The notes: generated by a model from the letters alone, not told the origin. A stretch of 64,000 nucleotides of DNA from CAZSRX01 sp964609675 [NCBI: uncultured Bacteroidota bacterium] (GCA_964609675.1 CAZSRX010000017.1:13392-77391), one strand, 5' to 3'; positions 54,572-63,453 are shown, numbered from the stretch's first letter. Translations and numbers: made by a program.

Positions 54572-56128
54572 TTATCGCCGTAGATAGGCCTGATATTGGT
54601 AAACCAGCTTCTGATCTTTGCCGGCTTTCACCGGTATTTCCCATTCCACAATATTTTCGCTGTTGATGACATCGCCGATACGGACCAGAGGGCGGATTTT
54701 GGCCTGCGGGGAATGGGAAACCATTTTACCGCTGATCGGCTTGGTGATCTGGAGCGTAATATCCTTGTCTTTATAATTACGGACCTCGATACTGCCCTCT
54801 ATCGTAACCAGGTCATATACGTAACCGTCACGGCGTTTGATGTCGGTTTTACGCTCAATTTCTTTCTCTTCATCGGACACCTGTATGTCCGGCGCGACGG
54901 TGATTTTCAGCTTCCCTTTGGAGGTCTTGGGCGTATACGGCAGAATGTCCATACCCAGCGGTTTGCCATTCTGTAAGGTAATGCCGCTGCCGGTGGTCCA
55001 TGGATACGGTGTTTTGTTTTCCAGCCGGACGGAGTGCCATACTTTCGGCCGTTCTTCTCCATCCTGTTTATATCCGGAGTAACCGCTTGCGGTGAATTTA
55101 TTTTCCAGACTCACTTCGTAGATGTGCACAAATGGGACCTGGGCGGTAAAGATCGTGTAAAGTCCCCGTTCGCCCTTTTTCAGCGTGACGTGTTCCTTAT
55201 TATAAAAGAACAAATCCTCCTCCGCGTTTCCTTCGAGGGACTTGAAGCCTTCTTCATCGACGGCATAAGCGGCCGGTCGGTTCAATTCCATCATGGACTG
55301 ATTGGCCAGTACGCTCTGATAATTATAGGCCGGTCGGCGTTCCGCGCTGCCAAGCGCCCTCAGAAGGTCGTTAATATTCGCTTTGCTGGCCAGCGGCGTT
55401 TCGACATTGTCATACAAAAAATGGGGAAAACCCACCACAAAGTTTAGTGCGACATCGTCCAGATCCACGGCGTCGTTGACCAGGCTGGCGGTCAGAATGA
55501 TTTGGGCCGTTTTTTCATCAACCAGTTCGACATAATAAGTCGGCACCCAACCCACCTGCGACTGAAAATAAACCATTTGCATCGGTAAGCTGGTTTTTTC
55601 CGGACTGACTGTAACGGACAAACGGGACGCCAACACCGTATCCATATAATTATCGCTATAGCCTTCGGGGAATTCAAACAAAGCATGATACGAGTAAGCC
55701 GATAGCACCTGAATCTGCGAGCCGTTTTTAATCGTCACCTCCAGGCGGTCGTCCGTTCCGCTGACTTTCTGAAGAACGCCCGTCACCGCATTTTTCTTGT
55801 CGTCGCTCCGGTACCATGTAATCTTTTTACCGGTGTTAGCCTCCAGAATCTCTTTGATGGTTACGGCGGGACGCATGACGGTTTTTTTCTCGGAAACGGT
55901 TTTGATTTCGGTTACGGTCACGTTTTTTTCCTTAGAGGCCAGCCAAAGCGTGCCAAATAAAGCGGCCGGCACTTCAGACAGATTTCCTTTACCCTGACTG
56001 AATTTTACTGAGCCTTCAGCAGTAATGAATGCCGCGCCATTTTTAAATACGTCCGCCTGTCTGATTTTCATTTCCTGCGCGAAAAGCGTCATTCCACATA
56101 ACAGCATGATTCCTGTAAACCGAAACAT
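54572..56128 (-). CDS. DUF4139 domain secreted protein
   Basis: 518 residues with a short signal peptide (MFRFTGIMLLCGMTLFAQ). The block VGWVPTYYVELVDEKTAQII, followed by the VNDAVDLDDVALNFVVG stretch, is the DUF4139 core (mucoidy-inhibitor A-like proteins have it too). The protein is rich in beta strands, and the C-terminal part (about 380-518) looks like an Ig-like sandwich, as in other members. Function is unknown; location periplasm or surface. It is downstream of a membrane sensor gene by 27 bases, probably one operon. Confidence 0.8.
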   Translation of the reverse strand: MFRFTGIMLLCGMTLFAQEMKIRQADVFKNGAAFITAEGSVKFSQGKGNLSEVPAALFGTLWLASKEKNVTVTEIKTVSEKKTVMRPAVTIKEILEANTGKKITWYRSDDKKNAVTGVLQKVSGTDDRLEVTIKNGSQIQVLSAYSYHALFEFPEGYSDNYMDTVLASRLSVTVSPEKTSLPMQMVYFQSQVGWVPTYYVELVDEKTAQIILTASLVNDAVDLDDVALNFVVGFPHFLYDNVETPLASKANINDLLRALGSAERRPAYNYQSVLANQSMMELNRPAAYAVDEEGFKSLEGNAEEDLFFYNKEHVTLKKGERGLYTIFTAQVPFVHIYEVSLENKFTASGYSGYKQDGEERPKVWHSVRLENKTPYPWTTGSGITLQNGKPLGMDILPYTPKTSKGKLKITVAPDIQVSDEEKEIERKTDIKRRDGYVYDLVTIEGSIEVRNYKDKDITLQITKPISGKMVSHSPQAKIRPLVRIGDVINSENIVEWEIPVKAGKDQKLVYQYQAYLRR

Positions 56129-56155
56129 AGCGTGTCTCCTGGGTTGATTAAACGG

Positions 56156-57058
56156 TTAAGAGGGCATAATGTCGCCGTAATACGTCTGCTTGCATTTGGG
56201 GCATATCGTGTGGGTCACGTTCGTTTCATAACTTTCATGAATGTAATCTTCAAGCGGTTTCCAGACGCCCTGGCCTTTTTCCACGCCTACATCATCACGG
56301 ATGTTTTTGCAGACACAGCAGATGGGCAGGAGGATTTCCAGCTTGCGGATATGTTCGTTCTTGATACGAACTTCCTCTTTAAGCATCAAGTACCGGCGGT
56401 TACGGTAGTAGAAAAACAGAGCGAAGGAAAAAACGCATGTAAACAAAAACCACACGGCAACGGTTCGTAGCGTCATGCGGTTCAACGCTTCGGTGATCAC
56501 ATCGCCTTTACGGTCCACGCCGACAACAGCCACCGTTCTGCCCGAGTCATCTTTGATGGGCGCATAGGCCGACAAAAAGGGACCCCACGGGTCATAGCCG
56601 ATTCCCTCCTCCACAGCAGGATGCGCATACGCCTCGGCCATGAGTGGAAATGCGGATATATCATATATGTCGCCGCTATGGGACATTTCTTCAGGATTGT
56701 CCTCGGCATCCACCACAAACCGCCACTGGTGCGGCCGTTCCGGATCGGCGCTTTTTACCATCGTGTAAATAAACTTTACATCCTGTACGGCATTCCGAAT
56801 ATTTTGTAACTGTTTTTTAATCGTCCGATAAATTTCTGTGGTTTCGTCTTCCGGAACCGCTTTCAGGGCAGCGTGTCGGTTGCCGTCAATCTGGCTGGCG
56901 GCGACTTTAACAAGATTCAGCAATTCATTACGGTGATAGTCCCATATATTTTTTCGCGCCGTGATGAAAAAAAATATAGTGATACCGGCGATAACGGCCA
57001 TGCCGAAAACCCATCGGAAAATAAATATACCCCTCAATTGTTTATGGGCTGGCTCCAT
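56156..57058 (-). CDS. Membrane sensor with periplasmic domain and Cys-rich tail, no kinase
   Basis: 300 residues. One membrane segment near the N-terminus (GMAVIAGITIFFFITA), a periplasmic PDC/Cache-like domain of about 165 residues (DPWGPFLSAYAPIKDDSG and VAVVGVDRKGDV are characteristic), a second segment (VAVWFLFTCVFSFALFFYY), then a coiled coil and a C-terminal motif with four Cys (ILLPICCVCKNIRDDVG and ICPKCKQTYYGD). A similar Cys-containing tail follows PAS domains in many sensors. No kinase, cyclase or HAMP-output domain is present, so it must act through a partner. ATG 57058 has AGGAAA upstream. Confidence 0.85.
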   Translation of the reverse strand: MEPAHKQLRGIFIFRWVFGMAVIAGITIFFFITARKNIWDYHRNELLNLVKVAASQIDGNRHAALKAVPEDETTEIYRTIKKQLQNIRNAVQDVKFIYTMVKSADPERPHQWRFVVDAEDNPEEMSHSGDIYDISAFPLMAEAYAHPAVEEGIGYDPWGPFLSAYAPIKDDSGRTVAVVGVDRKGDVITEALNRMTLRTVAVWFLFTCVFSFALFFYYRNRRYLMLKEEVRIKNEHIRKLEILLPICCVCKNIRDDVGVEKGQGVWKPLEDYIHESYETNVTHTICPKCKQTYYGDIMPS

Positions 57059-57089
57059 GAAACGGTTTCCTAATAGGATAGAATAATTT

Positions 57090-57118
57090 ATTATACGGAA
57101 TTCATCAGTAAATAACAA
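57090..57118 (-). promoter_or_regulatory. Sigma-70-type promoter of the sensor-DUF4139 unit
   Basis: Minus strand: -35 TTGTTA (57118-57113), 17-base spacer, -10 TATAAT (57095-57090). Start near 57083, 25 bases before the ATG. Confidence 0.65.
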
Positions 57119-57157
57119 TAGCCTTACCGGTATTATAAAAAATCCGTATCATTCCTC

Positions 57158-57186
57158 TTGACTTGAGGCTGTTTATTTGGTAAATT
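57158..57186 (+). promoter_or_regulatory. Sigma-70-type promoter of xerC/D
   Basis: -35 TTGACT (57158-57163), 17-base spacer, -10 TAAATT (57181-57186). The start would fall near 57193, just after the GTG at 57191, so that GTG cannot be the translated start if this promoter is used. Confidence 0.6.
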
Positions 57187-57232
57187 ACAAGTGAATGAAG
57201 CCCTTCCTTACCCAAATAAAACGAAAAACGGT

Positions 57233-58147
57233 ATGATGATCAAGGTACTGGATGCCTTTTTACGTTATTTGGATGCCGAACGAAATTATTCCGACAAAAC
57301 GATAGTGAGCTACCGGACCGATTTGGAATCGTTTATTCGGTTTGTCGAAATGCGTTTTGATTCTAAATCGTTTTCTCCGGAAGATATCAGTAAAAATGAG
57401 ATCCGCGCATATCTTGGAAAGCTGACCCGGGAGGGCTATGAAAAAAAGAGCATTGCGCGTAAGTTGTCTTCCATTAAATCCTTTTTCCGTTATTTAAGCC
57501 AAAAAAAAATCATTACGGTAAATCCTGCGGCGTTGATGGCTACGCCCCGGCTGGAGAAGAAAAAACCGCAATTTCTTACGGCGGCACAGATGCAGACCCT
57601 TTTCAGTTTATTGGAAACCGTTCAACCGGTCGATTACCGCGATAAGGCGATACTGGAACTGTTTTACAGCACGGGTATGCGGTTGAGCGAACTGGTCGAT
57701 CTTAATCTGGCGGATATCCGTTTTTCGGCCGGAACCGTTTCCGTTACCGGCAAGGGCTCCAAGCAGCGTATTCTTCCGGTAGGCCGACATGCGCTCGATG
57801 CCCTTAATGCGTATCTCCAGCGGCGTACCGAACTGGTGCGTCCCGGTTTGGCGCCGGATTCCCGCGCGGTCTTCATCCAGCCCACGGGCCGACGCATAAC
57901 GCCCTTAGCTGTTCAGCGGATGGTTAAACGCAAACTGCAGTCGGTTTCCGACGCGCGCAAGCTGAGCCCGCATGTCCTTCGCCATTCTTTTGCCACCCAC
58001 CTGCTGGACAACGGCGCCGACCTGCGGGCCGTTAAGGACCTGCTCGGCCATGAAAACCTTTCGACCACTCAAATTTACACCCATGTGACCATGGACCGCC
58101 TCATGGGTGTTTACCGGAACGCTCACCCGCGTTCCGGACAATCCTGA
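57233..58147 (+). CDS. Tyrosine recombinase XerC/XerD
   Basis: 304 residues from ATG 57233 (GTG 57191 gives 318). The N-terminal SAM-like core-binding domain is FLRYLDAERNYSDKTIVSY. The catalytic set is complete: Arg in STGMRLSEL, Lys in GKGSKQR, His-x-x-Arg in SPHVLRHSF, His in LLGHENLSTTQ and Tyr in QIYTHV. It should resolve chromosome dimers at dif together with FtsK and a second Xer protein. Length and sequence fit XerC or XerD; choosing needs comparison. The shorter start is preferred because a promoter reaches up to 57186. Confidence 0.93.
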   Translation: MMIKVLDAFLRYLDAERNYSDKTIVSYRTDLESFIRFVEMRFDSKSFSPEDISKNEIRAYLGKLTREGYEKKSIARKLSSIKSFFRYLSQKKIITVNPAALMATPRLEKKKPQFLTAAQMQTLFSLLETVQPVDYRDKAILELFYSTGMRLSELVDLNLADIRFSAGTVSVTGKGSKQRILPVGRHALDALNAYLQRRTELVRPGLAPDSRAVFIQPTGRRITPLAVQRMVKRKLQSVSDARKLSPHVLRHSFATHLLDNGADLRAVKDLLGHENLSTTQIYTHVTMDRLMGVYRNAHPRSGQS

Positions 58148-58228
58148 CTTTTAATCAAGGAGGTGAAACGACCCGATTCGCTTGAAGGTTCTGACATCTT
58201 ACGCTTTCATTAAACAAGGAGTGCCATT

Positions 58229-58561
58229 ATGAAAATGCGAATTACCTCTCGTCACGACAAGCTGTCACCGAATGTGAAGGAATATCTCGAAGAAAAACTG
58301 GCGCGGCTGGACCGTTATTACGACCGCATCATTGACTGCGAGGTGATCACCGACACCGAGAAAAACCGGAGCGTGATCGAGTTGAACGTAAAAGTTTACT
58401 CCAAGGTACTGAACGTGAAGACCAAAGACGAGGACGTGACTAAAGCCATAGACCTCTGCGTGGACAAGCTGGAGACCCAGCTTAAAAAATTCAAGGAAAA
58501 AATGAAAAACCGCAGCCACAACCGCGTCTCGGACGCGCTTACCGAAGCCGAAGCGGAATAA
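58229..58561 (+). CDS. hpf: Ribosome hibernation promoting factor (short HPF)
   Basis: 110 residues. N-terminal ITSRHDKLSPNVKEYLEEKL, then a beta-alpha-beta fold with RYYDRIIDCEVITDTEKN, ending in basic helices (LKKFKEKMKNRSH). It binds the 30S subunit and promotes 70S pairing or 100S formation in stationary phase. It lacks the long C-terminal domain of long HPF. In many bacteria hpf lies next to rpoN; that is not visible here. ATG 58229 has AAGGAG upstream. Terminator follows. Confidence 0.93.
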   Translation: MKMRITSRHDKLSPNVKEYLEEKLARLDRYYDRIIDCEVITDTEKNRSVIELNVKVYSKVLNVKTKDEDVTKAIDLCVDKLETQLKKFKEKMKNRSHNRVSDALTEAEAE

Positions 58562-58602
58562 TAAGTTCCTATTGATAATTAAACGCAAATTCCTAAATTC
58601 AG

Positions 58603-58628
58603 AAGGTCAGAATAATCTGACCTTTTTT
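58603..58628 (+). terminator. Intrinsic terminator after hpf
   Basis: An 8-bp stem (AAGGTCAG / CTGACCTT) with loop AATAAT and a run of six T. Confidence 0.88.
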
Positions 58629-58655
58629 ATTTTAAATTAAACGGGAGAGCGCCGG

Positions 58656-60287
58656 ATGGCGGGTTCCATTTTACATTATGATTATGTCAAAGAACTGGGC
58701 CGCGGCGGCATGGCGTCCGTAGGATTGTTCAAGGAAAAAACGCTGAATCGTCTGGTAGCCATCAAGGTGCTGGAGGGCCGGGACGAGGAAAAAATCAAGC
58801 GGTTCCAGCGCGAGGCGGACTTCTCGATGGCGCTAAAGCAGGAAAACCTCCCCGCCGTGTACGATTATTTCGTCAACAAAGAAAACGTGCATTGTATTGT
58901 CATGGAATACGTGGATGGCGCGGATCTGAGCGTTCTGTTAAAAAAACATCATACATTCCCGCCGTATGTCGCCGCCATGATTATCCGCGAAATCGCCCGG
59001 GGACTGGAATACCTGCACGAGCGCGGAATTATTCATCGCGACATTAAACCCAGCAATGTGCGCCTGATGACCGACGGGCAGGTGAAACTGATGGATCTCG
59101 GCATCGCCAAACGCGGCGACCAGAACACCCGCGATCACCTCACTTCCACCGGCGTGATTATCGGAACGCCTTCCTACATGAGCCCCGAACAGGCCTCCGG
59201 CGACCCGGTTACTTACCAGAGCGATATCTTCAGCCTCGGCAGCATGTTCTACGAGATCCTCAGCGGCAGTAAGCCGTTCCACGCCGATACCAATCTCAAC
59301 CTGATTACCCTGATTGCCCAATGCCGGTATAAGCCGCTTCACGCCGCGTGTCCGCACCTGCCGCCGGATATTGTCCGTATCGTGCATACCGCCATGGCCA
59401 AGGATCCCCGCCGTCGCTATGCCACCGCCGGACAAATGATTAAGGACATCAACTTTTTCCTGGAAGGCATATCCCAGCTCGAAATCCGCAAGTTCCTGAA
59501 AAAATTTTATGAAGCCGCCACCCCGGATCCTCCGAATCAGGACTGGTCCTTCTTTCACAAACTGCCGCATCTGGACGCCACCCTGACGCTGACACCCGCC
59601 GAAGAAACAAAAAACAAAAGCGGATCACCGTCGGTCAATCAAACAAAAAAATTATGGATTATCGGCGCCGTCGCCTGTATCGTGTGTTTTTGCCTCGGCC
59701 TGTCGCTTCCGTACCTGTATGAACGCCTGATACCTGTGCAGCGGTTCGGAACGGATCCCTACGGCACAGTAACCCTGAATCTGAAATCCACGGATCCTGA
59801 CCGTCTGCAGGATACGCGTATTTATATCAATGAACGCGAATACCCGCGCGCCGATAATCTGGAAAACGAATTCAGCCTGCATTATTTCCGCAACGGCTGG
59901 AATTCCCTTAAAATACAGTTTCCGCTGATGTACCAGATCTATGACTACCAGTTTTATTTCGACAAACCTTCCGACGCGCGTTCACTGAATGTGGACGTGG
60001 ACGATCTGGTGCGGCAGCATAACCAATACCGCGCAGAAGGGCGCAAATACGGCTTTGCGGTCTTATCGGAACCCCGGGATGTTTCGGTGTATTTCAACAA
60101 TGACTTCAAAAATCTCATCGCGCGTTCGCCCTCCATGTTATCTTACCTGACGCTCAAACAGCCGGTACAGAAAATTTCTCTTCAAAAAAACGGCTACCGC
60201 ACGAAAGAAACCGAGCATCGGTTTGAAAACGACCGGAATTACCTGATCCGCATCGATATGCGACGCGACGCCGATTCGCACCGATAA
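58656..60287 (+). CDS. Membrane-anchored Ser/Thr protein kinase
   Basis: 543 residues. N-terminal kinase domain (1-275): glycine loop GRGGMASVG, the catalytic Lys in AIKVLEG, HRDIKPSNV and, in place of DFG, MDLGIAK; GTPSYMSPEQ and the DIFSLG block complete it. One membrane segment (about 325-350, VACIVCFCLGLSLPYLY) leads to a domain outside the membrane of about 190 residues with beta-rich PEGA-like stretches (for example GFAVLSEPRDVSVYF). The kinase targets are unknown. Start ATG 58656, 28 bases after the hpf terminator, so it has its own promoter. Confidence 0.92.
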   Translation: MAGSILHYDYVKELGRGGMASVGLFKEKTLNRLVAIKVLEGRDEEKIKRFQREADFSMALKQENLPAVYDYFVNKENVHCIVMEYVDGADLSVLLKKHHTFPPYVAAMIIREIARGLEYLHERGIIHRDIKPSNVRLMTDGQVKLMDLGIAKRGDQNTRDHLTSTGVIIGTPSYMSPEQASGDPVTYQSDIFSLGSMFYEILSGSKPFHADTNLNLITLIAQCRYKPLHAACPHLPPDIVRIVHTAMAKDPRRRYATAGQMIKDINFFLEGISQLEIRKFLKKFYEAATPDPPNQDWSFFHKLPHLDATLTLTPAEETKNKSGSPSVNQTKKLWIIGAVACIVCFCLGLSLPYLYERLIPVQRFGTDPYGTVTLNLKSTDPDRLQDTRIYINEREYPRADNLENEFSLHYFRNGWNSLKIQFPLMYQIYDYQFYFDKPSDARSLNVDVDDLVRQHNQYRAEGRKYGFAVLSEPRDVSVYFNNDFKNLIARSPSMLSYLTLKQPVQKISLQKNGYRTKETEHRFENDRNYLIRIDMRRDADSHR

Positions 60288-60304
60288 CCGCCTCTGCTGA
60301 TTGC

Positions 60305-61699
60305 ATGACCACCATTAAAAAGAATGAGACGGTCGAACTCACCGTTACCGGCATTTCATTCGGCGGACCCGGCATCGCCCGGATGGATGATTACGTTATC
60401 TTCGTAACGGGAGCGATTCCCGGCGACCGCGTCGAGGCCCGCATACTTAAAACAAAAAAAAACTATGCGGAGGCCCGGGTTATTCGAATTATTCAGCCGT
60501 CGGCGGACCGCGTACCGGCGCCTTGCCCGCATTTCGGCACCTGCGGCGGCTGTGTCTGGCAGGCCGTGCGGTATGACGCCCAATTGGAATATAAACGCAA
60601 AAATGTCGAGGACGTATTCACGCGTATCGGCGGCATCGTAAGCCCGGAAGTGCCGAAACCGGTGCCTTCACCGCAAATATATCATTACCGCAATAAAATG
60701 GAATTCACCTTCGGCGACCGTCCCTGGATGGCGCCGGAACAGATTGCGGATACCGGTTTCAAGCCGGACGCCTTTGCTCTCGGCCTGCACGTTCCGCAGC
60801 GATTCGATAAGGTATTACCCGTATCCCGATGTCTCCTCCAGCCGGAAGACGCCAACCGCGTTCTGCAGGTGGTTTCTGAATTTACAAAAGCATCCGGCCT
60901 GCCTCCGTATTCGGTGAAAACCCATGAAGGGTTCTGGCGCTTCCTCGTTCTTCGCCAGTCGGTCCATACCAGTGAACTTATGGTTATCGTCATCACAACC
61001 GATGAAAACAAACCGGTCATGCAGGCCTTGTGTAAGGCTGTCCGGAACGCGGCACCTTCGGCAACCGGTTTTATTCACGGTATCAGCCGGAAAAAAGCGC
61101 AGATTGCCTTTAGCGACATCGAATATTCCCTGTACGGACCGCCGGTTCTGAGAGAAAAAATTTTTAATCACCTTTATGAAATCGCCCCGAACGCGTTTTT
61201 CCAGACCAATACGCTTGCGGCCGAACAATTGTATCAGACAGCCCTGCAGATGGCGGCCATCAGTCCGCAGGACACGGTCTGGGACCTGTATTCCGGCACC
61301 GGCACCATTGCCATATATTTTTCGCAGTTCTGTCGAGAGGTTACCGGTATCGAAATCGTGCCCGAAGCTGTCGCCAATGCCCGCCGTAATGCTGAACGGA
61401 ATCAGGTGGCCAATTGCCGCTTTATCGAAGGCGAGATGCGCGCGGTACTGAGGGATATCCAGGAAACGCCGGCGCTGACCATTGTCGACCCACCCCGTTC
61501 GGGCCTGCACGAGGATGTGATTGATGCACTGATGAGGGCCGCACCGCCTAATATATTATACATCAGCTGCAACCCGGCTACCCAGGCCCGGGACATCGCG
61601 CTGATGACGGGGCATTACCGCATCGAACGGATTCAGCCTGTGGATATGTTCCCCCACACCGCACATATCGAAAACATCGTACGGTTAGTCAAAAAATAA
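60305..61699 (+). CDS. rlmD: 23S rRNA (uracil-5-)-methyltransferase, RlmD/RumA family
   Basis: 464 residues. N-terminal TRAM domain (to about residue 65), followed by a 4Fe-4S cluster motif (CPHFGTCGGCVWQ plus a further Cys, near 80-95). The methyltransferase domain has LYSGTGTIAIYF (SAM site), DPPRSGLHE and the catalytic Cys in YISCNPATQARDI. It makes 5-methyluridine in 23S rRNA (U1939 in E. coli for RlmD). TrmA-like tRNA specificity is less likely, because TrmA lacks the TRAM domain and cluster. It starts 17 bases after the kinase gene. Confidence 0.9.
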   Translation: MTTIKKNETVELTVTGISFGGPGIARMDDYVIFVTGAIPGDRVEARILKTKKNYAEARVIRIIQPSADRVPAPCPHFGTCGGCVWQAVRYDAQLEYKRKNVEDVFTRIGGIVSPEVPKPVPSPQIYHYRNKMEFTFGDRPWMAPEQIADTGFKPDAFALGLHVPQRFDKVLPVSRCLLQPEDANRVLQVVSEFTKASGLPPYSVKTHEGFWRFLVLRQSVHTSELMVIVITTDENKPVMQALCKAVRNAAPSATGFIHGISRKKAQIAFSDIEYSLYGPPVLREKIFNHLYEIAPNAFFQTNTLAAEQLYQTALQMAAISPQDTVWDLYSGTGTIAIYFSQFCREVTGIEIVPEAVANARRNAERNQVANCRFIEGEMRAVLRDIQETPALTIVDPPRSGLHEDVIDALMRAAPPNILYISCNPATQARDIALMTGHYRIERIQPVDMFPHTAHIENIVRLVKK

Positions 61700-61715
61700 T
61701 TTCTTGGAAAATGCT

Positions 61716-62150
61716 TTACTGGAGCGCCTTGAGCCGGTCGTTGGCAACCGCTTCGAGAACGGGATTGTTCTGGATTTTCAGACACTCTTTATAATAATGG
61801 ATGGATTGGTTCTTGTCAATATGTTCATAGGTTGAGGCAATCGCATAAAGAAACTTGGAGTTGCCCGGTTCAATGGCCAGAGCATTCATGAAATGTTTTA
61901 ACGCTTCCTGATAGTCGCCTTTTTCCCGGTACAGCAGACCGACGTTGTACATGCTTTCGATATTGTTCGGGATCATCTTGAGCGCGCGGAGAAAATAAGC
62001 GATGGCTTCGTCATAATTACCCTCATGCTTTAGGGCAACAGCTTTATTGAAAGCGTCTTCAGCCTGAACATTCTCGGTTTTGGAATCGCCGATGAAATTA
62101 TCATCCTTTTTTACGTCAATAAGCTCTTGCGGATTCTTATTTTCTTCCAT
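61716..62150 (-). CDS. TPR-repeat protein
   Basis: About 144 residues. After an acidic/polar N-terminal 30 residues come three tetratricopeptide repeats (AFNKAVALKHEGNYDEAIAY, then SMYNVGLLYREKGDYQEALK and a third, less regular one). TPRs mediate protein binding. The second Met (62150) sits nine bases from AAGGA and is the better start; ATG 62156 is an alternative. It converges with the RlmD gene at a 16-base gap. No signal peptide; cytoplasmic. Function unknown. Confidence 0.88.
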   Translation of the reverse strand: MEENKNPQELIDVKKDDNFIGDSKTENVQAEDAFNKAVALKHEGNYDEAIAYFLRALKMIPNNIESMYNVGLLYREKGDYQEALKHFMNALAIEPGNSKFLYAIASTYEHIDKNQSIHYYKECLKIQNNPVLEAVANDRLKALQ

Positions 62151-62156
62151 TACCAT

Positions 62157-62513
62157 CCGTCCTTATCAAGTTAATGATAGTTATATGCCATGTACCGGCT
62201 TAACCGGGCAGGATTATCTTACTATTAAATTTAAAATCAAACGGGTGAAATTGCAAGAATAATAAAAAAATTATTATAACCATATATCATTACCCTATTG
62301 CAAAATTGCCATCCATTATTTTTTAGGAATAGCATAGTGGAGTTTGTTATTTTTTTTGTTACGGTATAAGTTTTATGCGCAGGCCTCACGGATAATCCAC
62401 CTCTCATGAAAACGGCTCTCCCTTTTCCGAAATCCGGAAACGGCCTTTTGTTGTATGTTTATAAAACCTTCAACCGGATTCAAAGTCCGCTTGTTTTCAT
62501 GCTTGCCGGCCAT
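62157..62513. other. Intergenic region between TPR and ankyrin genes
   Basis: About 350 bases, AT-rich. It contains the promoter of the TPR gene at 62228-62256; nothing else is recognised in the rest. Confidence 0.6.
62228..62256 (-). promoter_or_regulatory. Possible promoter of the TPR gene
   Basis: Minus strand: -35 TTGCAA (62256-62251), 17-base spacer, -10 TAAATT (62233-62228). Confidence 0.45.
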
Positions 62514-62954
62514 TCATGAACGGCTGTCTTGTTTCTGCCGTTCGGCAAACAGGTAATTCAGAAATTCTTTCCATGCGTCAACGCCTTCGGGTTTGATCAT
62601 TCCGGCTTCTGCGTTTTCTGCGAGTATATTAACCTTCATCTGTACGCTGGACAAGAGGTCGTTTGAAATCCGGGCTCCCTTGGAGATCAGGTATATGACG
62701 ATATCGGCATGCCCCGCGAAAGCGGCATTCATGATGGGTGTTTTGTCGGCGCCGCCCAGGTTTTCGATATCAGCGCCTGACTCCGCAAGATATTTTACAA
62801 TGTCCAGATGGCCGTTCTCCGCGCACAGATTGAGCGCCGTGTCACCGTATTTTTCTTTGGCGTTGATGTCGGCTCTGTTTTTCAGCGCGGATTTAACCCC
62901 TTCAAAATCCCCATTACGCGCTGACTCCAGCAAGGCTTTCTCGTTTTTTTTCAT
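62514..62954 (-). CDS. Ankyrin-repeat protein
   Basis: 146 residues. Three ankyrin repeats are visible: ALLESARNGDFEGVKSAL, then YGDTALNLCAENGHLDIVKYL, and TPIMNAAFAGHADIVIYLI (each shown in part). A helical tail follows. No signal peptide. The ATG is preceded by GGAGGAAAG, a strong ribosome site. Ankyrin repeats bind other proteins; no partner can be named. Confidence 0.9.
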   Translation of the reverse strand: MKKNEKALLESARNGDFEGVKSALKNRADINAKEKYGDTALNLCAENGHLDIVKYLAESGADIENLGGADKTPIMNAAFAGHADIVIYLISKGARISNDLLSSVQMKVNILAENAEAGMIKPEGVDAWKEFLNYLFAERQKQDSRS

Positions 62955-63276
62955 CTTTCCTCCGGCTTTATCAGATATTGCAATAAAAAATCTAAACAGA
63001 CCATTATCAGCTTACCTCTTGTAAAAGTTATCATAATTGATCCTTAATCTCAATAATAAACCGAATACATCATATATTCTTTTTTTCATACAACCCGGTA
63101 CTTAATGCCAGCCTGTTTACCCAACTTCGCATGATTGATAATTCGACCACCACTGCTTCCCGAGCCTTTAATCTGAAAGGATTATTTTTTCAGAATGCCC
63201 GGAAAAGGGTGGATCCACGATGAGAAAAAATATCATTAGCATTCCATCAGGCTTTCTATTGTTTGCCTCCCAATAA
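62955..63276. other. Intergenic region before the 5S-like repeat
   Basis: About 320 bases with no supported gene. A minus-strand frame at 63168-63392 runs into the 5S-like sequence and is not a real gene. Confidence 0.55.
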
Positions 63277-63312
63277 TAAAAACCCAGACTTGTGTTATCA
63301 AGTCCGGGTTTA
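63277..63312 (-). terminator. Second copy of the 5S terminator
   Basis: Stem AAACCCGGACTTG / CAAGTCTGGGTTT with loop ATAACA on the minus strand; one G-C pair of the other copy is a G-U pair here. A T-rich tail follows. Confidence 0.75.
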
Positions 63313-63346
63313 AAAATAATCCCGGCGACGACCTGCTTTTCCATGC
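63277..63346. repeat. 70-base direct repeat, copy 1 (5S 3' end plus terminator)
   Basis: Identical to 63419-63488 at 68 of 70 positions (differences at 63286 and 63335). The two copies are offset by 142 bases. Confidence 0.9.
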
Positions 63347-63386
63347 CGTTGCTCCCGACACCGGTCGGTATATCATTGGCGCCGGG
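63321..63386 (-). pseudogene. Partial 5S rRNA copy (3' part)
   Basis: On the minus strand this segment reads as the 3' half of 5S rRNA: GCATGGAAAAG, then AGGTCGTCGCCGGGA. It matches the true 5S (63463-63578) closely near the 3' end and diverges before it, with a short insertion around 63350-63370. It lacks the 5' half, so it cannot form the 5S fold. Confidence 0.75.
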
Positions 63387-63415
63387 AATCATTCACCTTT
63401 ATTTACGACGTACGA

Positions 63416-63453
63416 AATAAAAAACCCGGACTTGTGTTATCAAGTCCGGGTTT
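63416..63453 (-). terminator. Intrinsic terminator of the rRNA operon
   Basis: A perfect 13-bp stem (AAACCCGGACTTG / CAAGTCCGGGTTT) with a 6-base loop (ATAACA on the minus strand), followed on the minus strand by a T-rich run. Confidence 0.92.

Noticed and set aside
63168-63392. 74-codon minus-strand frame
   Set aside because: Runs through the 5S-like copy and terminator hairpin, so its apparent coding potential comes from rRNA sequence.
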